Of a stretch of 64,000 nucleotides of DNA, positions 1 through 13,700 are shown one piece after another. A program made the translations under genes and the position numbers. Numbering within the stretch: position 1 is the stretch's first letter; each line of letters opens with the position of its first letter. The notes under the pieces are model-generated. The model made no database searches. It was not told the DNA's origin and was given only the letters and a program-made list of their open reading frames with translations. The stretch lies in assembly GCA_032158295.1 (NCBI GenBank), contig CM063261.1, positions 6,010,001 to 6,074,000 of the forward strand, read 5' to 3'. Origin of the DNA: Pycnopodia helianthoides (Eukaryota; Echinodermata; Asteroidea; Forcipulatida; Asteriidae).

Positions 1-1654
1 AAAAGTTCTGGGGCAAACAGGATATGGGTAGCTACAACCAAAGAATCTGTCTCGTGTGTAGGTTAACACAGTATACACATGTGCACTTATTGGATGATTT
101 GACCATTGTGCATGTTTGTTGGTGATTATTACAAACAAAATTGTCAACATTGACATTAGTTGTAAATATATGGAAACACATCTAGTACATGTAGTAAGGT
201 TAGCACTTGGCCAGTAATTCCAACACTGAACAAGTCCTGTGGTCAAATTTTTTCCAAACACCTTAAATGAAAGCTTGTAACTTTCTTGAATCTGTAAAAA
301 AAGCCGTTAACGATTTAAGTAATTTGAGTCAAATTGGCAACAAATTTTGACTTGGCATTTTTCTGTAAGCTTTTTATTTCCCAACCTCATACAAATTTAG
401 ATATAAAACTGACAAACAACAATTGTATATAACTAACTGTTCCTGCTGACTAATCATTTCAAAAACTCAAGGGCAAGCCTTGTACATAGACACATTTCAT
501 TTTCATTTTCTCAGTAACTGATCCCTAGATAGTGTACATTGTATGTATAATGCTGGGTAAACATTGAAAGTAAAGTTTCAACAGGGAACAAGGAAACAAC
601 ATGCAACTTTATGTTTCACTACATGTTTCATTTACTTCTGGGGTTTCTCTAGGTTGTAAAAACTGTATGCTCTCATGTACTTGGCATATGTAACAGAAAA
701 CAAGAATCAGAAAGCAAAACCTATCTTGATTTATTTTCAGCGGTATTCATGTTTTTGGTGTACTTTCCAGTGATGATAGTGCATGTACATGAGGTACATG
801 CATGACAGGGTGTATTTTATTAAGCACTGTACTGAAACAAGGAATTACACATTACATGAAAGGGGAGAACAGTGGGGGTAAATAATCTCACTTTCGTCAA
901 ACCAACATGTTTCAAATTCCTGCATCTATAAAAGTAAAGTATGGGATAAACATACATTGTATGTATTTAACCCAAAAGGAACCACTTTTTAAGATGGGTA
1001 CATTATAGTAACAATGTTGACAGATCTGCACATGTACATATTTATCAGTGATCCAGCTTCACTGGTCTAACGGCCATTCAGTTTCTAAGATTTGAACTAC
1101 CTTCACAACAGGGAATGACGCCTAGCCCCCCCCCCCCCCGCCCCTCCCTCCCCATTTTTATTTTACACGTATATAGAAATCTTTGCCAAATAACTCAGAA
1201 CACTTCCAGGTACAATGTATTCCTCACAAATGAATGGCCTCTGTGTACAGGTTTCCTTAGTCTTCTGAGCTGAAGAGATTAGGTTTACTTTAAGGACAAA
1301 CTTGGAGTTACAACCAAAATGTAGAATAAATAAAAGTTAATTATTCATGTATGTGTAACTTATGTTTCCATATTCATTTAAATTTTGTTGTTATTTGCTA
1401 TATTTTTTGTCCCAATTTAGCTGACAACCATGACAATTATTTGAGTTTTGAAATGCAAACTTGCAATGTTAAGCACAGGTCTTATAAGTAGTCTGTAACA
1501 AATCTATAACAGCTTTAAACCTTCATGTATGAATAATTTAAGTCATTTCTGTTAGCAATTCTGCTGAAGCATTGTCTTGAACTTGAACTCAAATCATGAA
1601 ATTATATATGATGATAACATATATACTAATAGTTTTCTTTATTACATTTGACAG
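1..1654. other. non-coding stretch before first visible exon
   Basis: No exon, open frame with family resemblance or RNA gene was found here. The first exon downstream begins in the middle of a SapB domain in phase 0, so this is most likely intron of the plus-strand prosaposin-like gene, and its earlier exons lie outside the window. The only notable local feature is a C-run near 1125-1155. Confidence 0.55.
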
Positions 1655-1735
1655 GATCCATCAAAAGTCTGTACACTTCTTGATCTGTGCCAGAAAGCTT
1701 CCTCATCCAAGATAAACAAACAGCTTCTGTCCCAG
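1655..1735 (+). CDS. SapB domain 1, C-terminal exon only
   Basis: A 27-codon phase-0 exon between acceptor acag and donor gtacgt. It carries the last two cysteines of a SapB fold in DPSKVCTLLDLC, followed by a polar linker. The exons for the first four cysteines must lie upstream of the window, because none was found in 1-1654. Confidence 0.85.
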
Positions 1736-4700
1736 GTACGTGTATACTTTCTTTCATTTGACATTTTATGGTTTAGTTTTTAATTTTTGCTTTGAAGGAA
1801 AATGTATCAATGTGATATTGATAACTGAGCAGTGAAAATGAAATTGAATAACCGTGTGAAAATGAAATTGAAAGAAAGTTTGAAATTAAAACTAATTATG
1901 ATTTCAACATTCTTAGTGCTTATAATAACAACCATTATGCTTCTTGATATTAGGTTAAGGCTGATCCATGTACTGATTGCAAGCAGATCTTCATTGATCT
2001 GAAAGATACACTTGGCAATGTTACAGTCCAGGTACAGTGCATCTACTGTTCATACAATATTTGTTTAATGTGTAGTGTGGCAATCATAACTCAAAATAAT
2101 AGTTGCATGAAGACAGGCTGAAATATCAATGGTTTTGCCCAGAAGGTACTGGGGTTCTGACTCCATCCCATCAGGTGTAAATTTGGTTTATTATTAGCAT
2201 TCTTCTGGGTTTTTTTTCCCTTCATCTTATTCTTCCATGCAACTCTTCTCAACAGCTTAAGTCCAGATTAAATTGAATCAAACATTGAAACTTTGTTAGT
2301 CCTTAATACTCTGGTCCCTGCAAAATCCCAATTGTGAGCACTGTTTTCTGCTAACAAAGACACACTTTCCAAACTCACATAGCCTTCAAACATTCAGCTC
2401 TGCTGTCAAGATGAAATGAAACGTTTACATTTTTGTCCATGAACTTTTCAAATATAGCAGTGGTGACGTCATCAAATGCACAGTTTTCTATGGCGACAAC
2501 TTTTAAGTTGTCTTAATTTCCGATTTTCAACATTTCTAGAACCAAATTTCATAATAAATTTTTACTGATAGCTATTAACAATAATTTTGAACATAATTAA
2601 CTGTTAAATAGGTACCAATTTGCGCGATCAGTAAAGCACACTCCCCATACGGTGTCCTGAGTAGACCAGTGTGTTGCGCCGACACTGTTAAATTTCTTCA
2701 AACTCTTCTCTACAGAATATAACTACAAATGAAACTGAAACGAACCTTGAAACTCTTCACACAATTGCACCTCAACATCTAGACAGCACCTGAACAATGA
2801 CGTCATGATGACATCAAGGTGTCAAATTACATTTAACCAAAGTTTAATTCTTGACAAAAATGATAACTCATAATAACATATGGATTTTTACAATCTATAC
2901 GTCATCCGATAGGACTTTAAAAACTGAACTTACGTTACAGTCACACATGTGATTCCAATTTGACCTTGTCTTCTGGTTCTAATTGAAAATTAAAAGGAAA
3001 AATTATTTAAAAGCCATTCAAGTTGAAAGGTAAAGCGTCATCAATTGTTGCAATCATCATTTGATGACATCAACCACAAACTCCTTGTTTTTGTAGTGTA
3101 ACAAAAACTGAAGTTCTACTTCTGCTCATGATTTTAAACTAAGAATATTAAACTTATTGCATGAATCTGATTTAAATGTGATAACTTAGCGAGGTTTCAT
3201 TGGTGCATAGTTAGAGTGTACAATTAAAATGAGCTAATATGCATAACCATTCAGACGGTTGTGTAGAGAGATTTTGTTGATGAGCCAGGTTACGTTCAAA
3301 ATAAGCTATAGAGGGCACAATATTCCAAATGCCTTTTGTTATTTCTTCACACAAATTACATCCTCCATTCCAAGTTAAAACAAAGTACTGAGACCATAAA
3401 TAGCGAGACCATAAACTACCTGACTGTTGGTTATTTTGTTTTTCCTTTCAAAAATCTGATGAAATTCCTGACTTTTACTATTTCTTTTTTATTACATATC
3501 GTGATGCTATTAAAGGAAAGATGTTTTAAAAGTAGAATACAATGATCCACACAAATATGCCTCGATATTGCGTGGTTTTCCTTTTTAATCGTGAACTAAC
3601 ACAGTCGGCCATTTTATGGAGTCAAACTTTTCACTCCACAAAATGGCCGACCGTGTTAGGTCGCAAAGTTCAAGGAAAACCACGCAATTTCGAGGCATAT
3701 TTGTGTGGATCATTGTATTCTACTTTTAAAACATTTTTCTAACCATACGCATTTTATAACAAACGGTTACAAACACTTTTTATAGACCAACTCGACCGAT
3801 CCAAGGCAACGTGTACCTTAATCGTGTCAATAAAACGTTTACACTTAGACAGATTATGTAAAACGCCATAAATGCACAAATAGTGCTGAAGTCACAGCCA
3901 CTAAAAGTTATCATTGCTCTAACTGTGTCCTAACTTTGCTAATAGCGTGGTTTCTCCAACTTGGTTCTCTGGTACAGTTTACATCACTAGGTTATGAGTG
4001 TTTATGAATGAGATTGTTTATGAATCAAATTCTAATAATAACAAACCATATCAATCAATTTTACGTAACAGCATATCATTTTTGATGAAGTCATTATGGT
4101 GTGTCAGATGCTTGGGGTATCTGCAGACAACTGCAAGAATTACATCAACACATATGGCCCACTGGTGCTTGACGAATTACTGCAGTTTCTGGTATGTATA
4201 AGATGAGTAGTACATTATTTGACTTTTTAAGTCAACATTGGTTAAACTATATTGTTAACATGTGTGTATTACAAGCTGTGAATATGAAGACCAAGAGGAG
4301 GACGAGAGAGTTACATGTACATGAAATGGAAGGAATAATAAATGGCTGAATCTGACCAAGGTTAACTTGTATGTTTATTGCTTTGTTTTACTACAGGATG
4401 GAGATCAGATCTGCAAGGACATTGGTCTTTGTACAGCCAATAACAAAGTTGAACATGCTTTGTTAAAGAAGGTAGGTTTCAATATCCGAATACTGTTTGC
4501 ATTCTCTATTTCTTTGTCTTTACATTGCATTGAACAATTATACATTCTTTAATGTACATGTTTCTGAACAGTTGTGGACAGCTGCATTCTATAGATAAAT
4601 TGATGTAATGATATTGTATCTTTGCCAAGCTGCAACTGGCAAACTATCCTGACTTAATAGATAGTTTGGTTTGTTTTTGGCAGGTGACCGGACCCAATGC

Positions 4701-7700
4701 AGACCCTTGTGTTAACTGCAAACAGATCTTTTCTGATCTTGATGATATTCTGGGTAACAAGTCTGTTCAGGTATGAAACCTTAGAGTGATAAAGGGAGTG
4801 GGGAGTGTTTATATTGGCACTCAATTTCATAAACCCAGATGCATGTTATTTTATTCCAATATAACATGATTTGAGGGTAGACAGTTGATATCAGCTCCCC
4901 AAGGTACATGTATTGGAAGTTGACAAACTAGTTTGTCAACTTCCAATACCTCAGGGAACTAATATCGACTGTCCATCCAAATGAAAAATATGTTGTATTT
5001 GTTTTACTATACCTCATACTACTTTAGTTCGGCATCATTGAGCTTGGGAAAACACCATCAATCTATCCGTTGAAAACACAGATTGACATTATGTGTGCCA
5101 CCATCTTTCCATATGTATGTAGCAGCAATTTTCGCCCGTGTACAATATGCGACAGTTCAACGATTGCTTCGTAAATCAGGTGTAATAGACTATTGCACAT
5201 TCCATAGTCTACTATGCATGCTTATTAACCCTGTGTGTGGCTGTGGCCTGGTAGATAAGTCTACAATGCACGTGGCACAGGATTGTGAATTTACCTGTGA
5301 GAATTTGGCTCTCGATCATGAATATGTATGAGATATAGTAATAAATACTCGGTCTGCACCATGACAAAGGTTTCAATTTGATTAAACTTATTAAATATTA
5401 ATTTGTGCTTGTGCATAAGAGGTAGTGACAGTTTGTTAAAAAGTATATATATATATTTTAAAGTTTATTAACTTTGCCTTTGTATTCTTACCCATATGTC
5501 CATTTAATACACCAATTAAGCCTTTAGTGGTGAATTGGTGCTACACAAACATGCAGAGAACAAACATGTCAATGTAATTTTGTTATCAGCAATTAATCCT
5601 GAAGCAAGTGATGAAAGCCTGCACTGGACTTGGACTTCCTGATACTATCTGTCAAGAAGTTGCATTATTTGAACCTGAAGTATTGAATTACATCATTCAA
5701 CTCTTGGTAAGTATCTAAGTATTCTATCTAACTTAGTCTAATGAACTTATGTACTCAAGAACTAATGTACTCAAGACCACATGACAACTCATGTCTTTAT
5801 TTAAGTTTAAAATTTAGTATCAAATTTACACATGTACAAGTAAAGGTTCCAAATTTGGAACATAATTCATGTGATGGTTGTGTACATAATGTATTCCTTG
5901 TGTAATTCATGGTATGTGTGCTTTATCATATTGATTATTTAGAACCCAGATATGGTGTGTAGTTACTTGGGGCAATGCAGCAGTGATGTAAAACTGAGGT
6001 TATCCAAACTTGTTCAGCAATCAAACAAGGTTAGTTCTTTACCATAATTCTGAAATGTTATTTGACACCATTTTCCAATGAAATCAAAGAAAATATAAAC
6101 ATGAGTTCTTGTGTGTTGGAATACTTCTTGCTATTGTATGTATTAATTTCCACTCCATCAATTGAAATCTAGGCATTAACTGCAATGTTGTGTGGTGGAT
6201 TGATTATTCCATCAGGTTGGCTTACTGGTTTCTTTCCGTACCTTTCACCTCTTGGACCGTGGTTTGAATCCCGCCATGGACTAGAGCCTTCCGTGTGGAT
6301 TTAGTTTTGTTAGTCTCTACCTGATGGTGTGGGTTTTTCCTCCCACATCTAAAACTGAACATTTCTTATTTCCTATTCATCTTGGTATTGGCACTTGCAC
6401 TCTTGGATGTGTAATGAAATAAATTAAAACATCAAATGATTTCATGTGATTTAGAAACATCCTGGGAATCAAATTCATGTTGCATTGAATGCCATTACCA
6501 CAATTCCCTATTGTTTTCAGTCAGCATCATAAACACATGTTTTTATTTGTGTTTGTCTTAGCTGCAGGTAACCACTGCAAATGGCGATATCTGCACTGAC
6601 TGCGAACAGATTGTAGCTGATTTGAAAGACTTGCTCAGCAATCAAACAATTGTTGTATGTCAACTTATTTACATTGCCTAAACAGAATTCACGTTTAATC
6701 TATGTTCATTTCTTTCTCTTCAATTTAAATCAGATTGCTTTAAGTTATGGGTAGGTTTATTTAATGTTATCAGCAATAATTAAGTATTTTTATTCAAACA
6801 GTATGCACTGAAAGCATATTATTATCTGTTAATGCATCTCTAAGCAGAGCAAGGTATGTATAAATTTTTTTTAATTGTGTTAGTCTCATAATAACAATTA
6901 ACATGATTAATGAATTCTCATAGATTTGCATAAAGAAAAAATGATATGTAAATCTTCATGATTGGCATTGAAAGCCAAATGTTTGATTCTAACATTCCGG
7001 TATCATTGTGTAGGTTGATAATTCAAGACAGAGTTGTTTATTGATTCGTTTCAAATTATTGCCTTTAACTAAGATTTGAAAATATTTTTGTTGTAGATTC
7101 AATTAAAATTGTAGTCTTGTTATTATTCTATCCCAGGCATCTGTGGAAACACTTCTTGATAGTCTTTGTGAGTCACTTGGAATATCATCAGACATCTGTT
7201 CACAGTACATCAACCAGTATGGACCCATAGTAGTGAATTTCATTATTTCGGAACTGGTAAGATCACTTCATAATTACAGTACCTGCAGGAAATGTATTGT
7301 TTATGGCGTAGACCTTCCTAGACAGTAGTCACAAAAGTAATTTACTCATTTTTCATACATATGTGACCCGCTCTGCAAAAAAGGCCCTTAAGTCGCAAAA
7401 AATTATTTTTGAGTTAGATACATGGTTGGAAAGGGCCTTTTCTCAGCTTTAATTTGGTGTATGTTAGAAGTCTGTAGCATTTTGCAGTCCAGAGTTATAC
7501 CATAATTTGCATAAAAATTTTTGCCATTTTGGTCAAAATAGGTTGAGGAGAAACAGACTTGTAAACTTTACACTGTATTTTAAATTATTTTAGTACAAAG
7601 TTCTTAAGAAAGACCCTAGCAACGAGCACATTCCCATTATACTATTCGTCTGAAATTTTCACCAATTGTTGAATATGACTTATTAAGTTCAAAATATTTG

Positions 7701-10700
7701 TTATTTTATTTAACGCTCTACATCGCACTTTTTAAAAACTAATTTGCATATTGTGCTTTTTCGCAATCTTTTTCGTCTCTTTAAAATGGCAAAAACACAC
7801 TTAGTCATTATTACGACGATTTTATAGCAGTTTAATTTAATTTTAGTAACTTTTTAAAGTAATCCTAATGCCAACTGGACTTTTTAGAAAACCAAATGAA
7901 TTTAAACAGAATATTTTGGGGTGAAAACAACAGCTTTTTGGCAAAAATTTTTTTTTAAGCAACAGCTTAAGCTGATTCATTAAACCCTTCAGCCATCTTG
8001 TATTTTCATGGTTGAAACTATTTTGGGGTAAAAATGTAACATTTTGGTAAAAAAAAACAACTTTAGTTTAAAACCCGAGTATTTCCATTAAAATCTAGCA
8101 CAGTCAAGGTAGTTTGCCTTCTTATTGAAATCTGAAGTTGATTAATCTACTTTGAAATAATCTTTGGGCTAAAAACTTGCCCAAATAAATAGAACAAACA
8201 AATAAACACAAGGAATCAAAGAGGGTGAATTTTTTTATTCGCACTGCAATACACTGGCCTTTCCGCGGTGTTCGTCGGCCAGAAGAGATCCGTTGGCATC
8301 GATGGCGATGTGGAATCAGATTCCGAATCGGTTTCTGATTCCACATCGTCATTTTCACATCGGAAGTAAACGAAGTAATCTCCCACGAAGCCAACCATGT
8401 CTCTCTCCTCCTTGACAAGATTGGCATCACGGGGATCATTCAAAGCTTCAGTCAGACACTAATCCTTCGAACCCATACAAAATATAATAGCAGTTGGCTA
8501 ATAAAGTTAATTTATTTGGCTAAAAGTGGTAAATAATTCTCAAAATCTTTTCGCTCAGAGCAGTACAGGTCAGTTGAGTTGAACACAGTTGACCGCAACC
8601 TCGTCCCCATGGTTTACTTTATTTCCAACCACATTGTTTACAACTGCTCGACACACCCTGGGGACGAGGTTGAGTTGGCTGAATTTTCGTGTGGCACGCA
8701 CCTAATAAACAGTCACATGACAGTCACCTGACAGCGAATAAACAACCGATATCGTTCACAGCGCATGCGCGCACTCGACATTGCGCGCATTGACCAATGA
8801 GTGCACTACACTGTGTGCATGTGATAGCAAAGATCCACGCCCCTAGCAACAAGCGCTCTATGTCTACGTGTAATATATCTACCGAATCTGCTTTTAATCT
8901 TGACCTCTGACCTTTTCTATGTCTAAATTTAGAAAGACAACGTCCTCCGCTTTCAGATGATACCAAATTTATAATAGGGGGGTTTCAAATAATGTCGTGT
9001 CAGATGTTTAAAAGACGCAACTTTCCACTGATTCCACGGACACCGATCGTACAAACCACGAACAAATTGTACACAAAACACGGGTTTTTTCCAACTTTAT
9101 TGATCAAAATGAACATTCAATCTTACAAATTATGAAAGAGTGGACATCAACGATGTCAAAAATGGGATAAACAAAAAATCACATCGAGTAAGAAATTTTC
9201 ACCTTTTCAACATTGACGAGCCCTTTTGCGTGCTAAGAGATAGCGCGACTTACGGGCCTTTTTTGCAGAGCGGGTCACATATAAGATGGACCCTGTATAG
9301 ATATCCAACTCTAATTCAAAAAATTAATACGCAAAATGTGAACTTAAGAAAGTTAGTTTTATATGAAATAAATTGATAATATTGATTGTACATGTATGTA
9401 CTATTTGTTTCATTGTTAACAGGACTCATCAACAATCTGCAAAGGTTTGGAAATGTGCTCTTCTAGCGGGTTGAATAAATTGCACTTTTTCATTTCAACT
9501 GTGAAAAAGGTATGTCTGTTAAATTAATAGTTTATTGTAATTTCTGAATAATTCAGAATGGTTATTTCTTGTAAAAACAAGTGAATTGCACCAAAAATAG
9601 GAAAATACCTGACTGCTGTTGGGGATTTGGTGGAAACACAGCAAAGAGAACTTGTATTGACAAGAGTGTTTACCATAATTATCTGAATATAAGCCGCAGC
9701 ATGGGAAAATCTCTTTAAATGTTTGCAGAGATTAGTGTATGAGCAAGTCCCGGATTATAAGCCCCATCAGAAAGTGCCAGATATCGTATCGTGTAAAGAA
9801 ACAGGGTTTGAAACAGTGGTGGGTTTGTCAAAACCCTTCCATATGTAGTGCGCTGGGTGAGGCAAAAAATATTCCTGCATTTTCACAATAAATAAGAGGT
9901 GGTAAAATCTAATAGTAGCAAGATTAGTTTCAAGTTTGTTAAATGCAGTACATACAGAGTGGGTCCAAAGTCCAACAGTCGGGGCGCTGTGATTGGTTGT
10001 TGATAAATATCCATATTTATATGAAAGGTTAGTTTTGATTTTGCTAGCTTATGTATTAGTCACCAGTAGAGGGTGCAACATGGACTGGCCCGGAGGGACT
10101 GGGCAAGTCTACAAATCTGATCCAGATGTTATGTTTGATACAGATATCTCTTCTCCAGTAAATCGTGGTGTATTATCGACGATGACGTTAACAAAACGAA
10201 CATTGCCATAAGCTAGACCCAAATTCCTGGCACATTTGTTCATGAGCTGAGTGAATAATAGCTGCACAATGTGTGCAAGCATGGGGAAAGTGTGGTGCCC
10301 TTTTTTAGAACATGTTTGCTATGTTCAAATGAGTGAGGAACCAGACCAATGGGTTGAGCACACAATTTTTGTTGTAAGTTGTTGCCAGAGCACTGTACAC
10401 ATTGACGTGTTTTCCAGAATATATTTAGATTTTTGTAAATATGTTAAGTTGGAGACATTTTAATTTTGGTCAAAATTGCTGAATCGTACTTTACATGTTG
10501 GTGTGTAAGCCGCTGGGAATATAAGCCGCAGAGCATCTTCAAGGCCTGAAAATCAATTCATAATCCACAGCTTATGGTCCGAAAATTAGGGTGCATGTAT
10601 CCCTACATTTTTTAGGGCAAGTCTTAAAACAGAAAACCCTAGATATTTGATGTTAGTATAAAACAAGCACTTGGTGTTCAGCTTTGTTACCATTTGATAT

Positions 10701-13700
10701 TGATAGTTATTTACAGGCTATAAGAACTAAAGAACTTGAAGAACTGTAATACAGAAATGAGTATGACAATGTTTTGCTTGTTTGTTATAAAATTGTTGTT
10801 ATTGTTGTAATCATGTGTTTTGATGTAATTTTCAGGTAGCTAGAGGGAATGGTGATGCATGCAAAGACTGCAAGGAGATTATAACAGATCTAGGAGATCT
10901 TCTCAACAATTCAACAGTACAGGTTAGCATCTAGTTGAACACACTTTGTACACATCCATTGTGTCAATTTTTCAATCAGAGAAACACAAATATAAAATAA
11001 CAACCACAAGGGAAACGGATAGGTAAAATTTTCAATAATTTTGGGTTGAACAAAAGCAGTTACAGGTTATATGAACCTACTTGCACCTGCAACCTCCAGA
11101 TTAACTGAGCCATCTAGCCCCAATGTTGGTCGATCTCCCTATTTTGTCATATCTTTGTTCGGGGTTGCCAATCAGAAGCCATACAACCTGTAATTGCAGT
11201 ATAACCAGGGATCACACCCAAGTTTACGATACAACCTGGGAAGTGGCAGCAGAGGGATCACTTTAAGGGGATGTGACTTTTTTTTTTCTTCACCACAAAG
11301 GGAAACTGACTGGGTAATTTTTAAGTAATTTTGGGTTGAACAAAAGCAGTTACATGTTATAATGGCATCTGACCGATGTCCCATAACAAAGGTATTGACA
11401 AGATAGTAAGACTGCCGACATTAGGGCTAGATAGCTCAGCTGGTTGGGAGCTAGCACCTTAATCTAGAGGTCGCAGGCTCAAGTATCGCCCTACTGAGAC
11501 CAAGCAACACCAGTATCATTTGTTGCTGTCTTTGACAATTTTGTGCTTTTTTTCCTCTTCTGTTACTCAACAGTAAGTTTTATTTTTGGGTTTTTACACT
11601 AACATCGATGTATGTAAAGCGATGTATACTCAGTATTTACCTGAGTTCTGTGGAAAAAAAACACAGGCCTGTTACCTTGCATTCAATAGTAAGTTGTTGG
11701 CCAAACCATGCATGGTTAGTAAATTAGGCATAAAGACAAAACATTTAAAAACTCATGGCAAGAATTCTTTTTTTTTACCAGAATGCTATTTTTGATGAAC
11801 TCATCAGTTTGTGTGAAGCACTAGGACAACCGGCAGATATGTGTACAACATACATCAAGAAATATGGTCAAGTGGTAATCATCTTCATTGAGGGATATCT
11901 GGTAAGAGTCGTGTTAACTTGCTATAGAAGAAAAAACTAGATAGTCCGGATACTAGACCATACTTTCACAAAGGGAAACAGATATTTGCAAAATGATACT
12001 TGAAACACAAACTGACAGATTTTCAGCAATCATGTTATCCTAGTCATTTTACTGTTGAGATATAATTATAAATGCCATTGTAGAGGTCAACCATTTAAAA
12101 AATTTCAAGTTATTTCAGGTTTTGGAAAAAGTTGTGACTAGTGTCGAGGTCACGACTAGTCGGGTAGTGAATTTCACTAGTCGTCTAGCGCTAATCTACT
12201 TTGCTATGTAGATATGTTCTTTGAGAACTTGTCTTACTATTTATACTATTGCCACGGAATATACATGTATTTCGTAATTCAGAGACTACTTAGTTCTGAA
12301 AAGATCTGTCCTGCTTATTACCTTGGCGGGGGTTAGGAAATCAGCCTGGACCACTACTTAAGCTTAGTGGATCAAGGGGACTTTTCGTTATTAACTTCAC
12401 TGCCATGGAGTAAGTTCTTAATTGGTCTCAAAGTTTCAGCGCTGGTCTCTGTGTAGGGATTCAGAGGTCTCAGTGTAGAGTAAGCGCTGATCTGATTGGT
12501 TATTGTGAAAGGAGAACTGTGGTTGGAGGGCCAGAGTTATTGTGTGGGCTGCACATTGTGTTTTAGTGCCCTGTGTACTGGAGCGTGTCAGTAGACTGGG
12601 GTATTAGTTAAATAAGGTTGTAGGATAGTGTGCCAAATACTGCTGATGAAATAGCCTATGTCAAGAGGAACAGTGTTGAGTCTGTGGATTTCAATAGCTT
12701 CTGTGATGTGACTGGTGTACCAATGTTTTTCAGGAGCTATGATTCAAGCTTGTTCCCAATCTACACCATGGTCTAGATCAGCATAGTGTTTGACAATGGC
12801 AGATTTGTCATATTCCCTTCTGCGGCCTTGGGCTTTGTGTTCTTTAAGCCTCTTTATTAAGGTCTCTACCAGTCTCGCCAATAAACTTTACCACTTGAGC
12901 AAGAAATTTGATAAACTCCTGCTTGACTGCTGGAGTCTTGCCTCTCTTTGAGGGTGTAGAGCTTAGTTTCAAACTTATCGCAAGTTCGGTAGTAGACCTA
13001 AATATCAACTTCTCTGAGAAATATGCTGGATTTTGTGTGAAGTATGGTCAATGTACAGAAGGACCGCAAAAGGCAAATTTTCAGGGTTCTAAGTCTGAGA
13101 GTTGCTGTTGTTGGATAGGAACTCTCGTTTGTTAGGTCTGTACCCATTCTCTTTTAGCCATGTTAGCACTGTGTTAATGTGCTTCAGTTCATTTGGTATA
13201 TGTTCCTTGTTACAAATGTCACAAATTAGTACATCAGAGGACTGTAATTCAGTTCCCTTTATGGTACAAATTAACCCTGCTGAATTGGGTACATGGTGAG
13301 CGGTTTTACCCACAAGTGGGTGTTGTAGGATTGGGGGAACCTCGAGAGGAGACAATAAGTTGAAGCAGTTTGTCTGGTTTATGGATCTTTGGCTGACCAA
13401 AGAATCTTAGACACTTTTAGGCAGAAGGCCTGAGATGTCTGTATAGCAGAGTGGTTATATAGCAGTGCTACAGCTCAGAGATAGGAGCTTGGCAGCCAAC
13501 TTCCTTTCTACTGATGGGATCGGGTTATTCTTCAGGCGGACATAAGTATCTGTGTCAAGGATATATTGAACCTTTCGATAATAATTGGTTCGATCCATTA
13601 CAACCAGTGCATAACCCTTGTCAGCCTTCAGAATGTGTATTGAGGGATCCCTGCATAGGTTATTAATAGCATGGTGTTACTGCAAACTGAATATACATTG

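Noticed and set aside
8216..8443. Acidic 75-codon minus-strand frame inside the TIR element as a transposase fragment
   Set aside because: No catalytic motif or recognisable transposase block; it could be chance.
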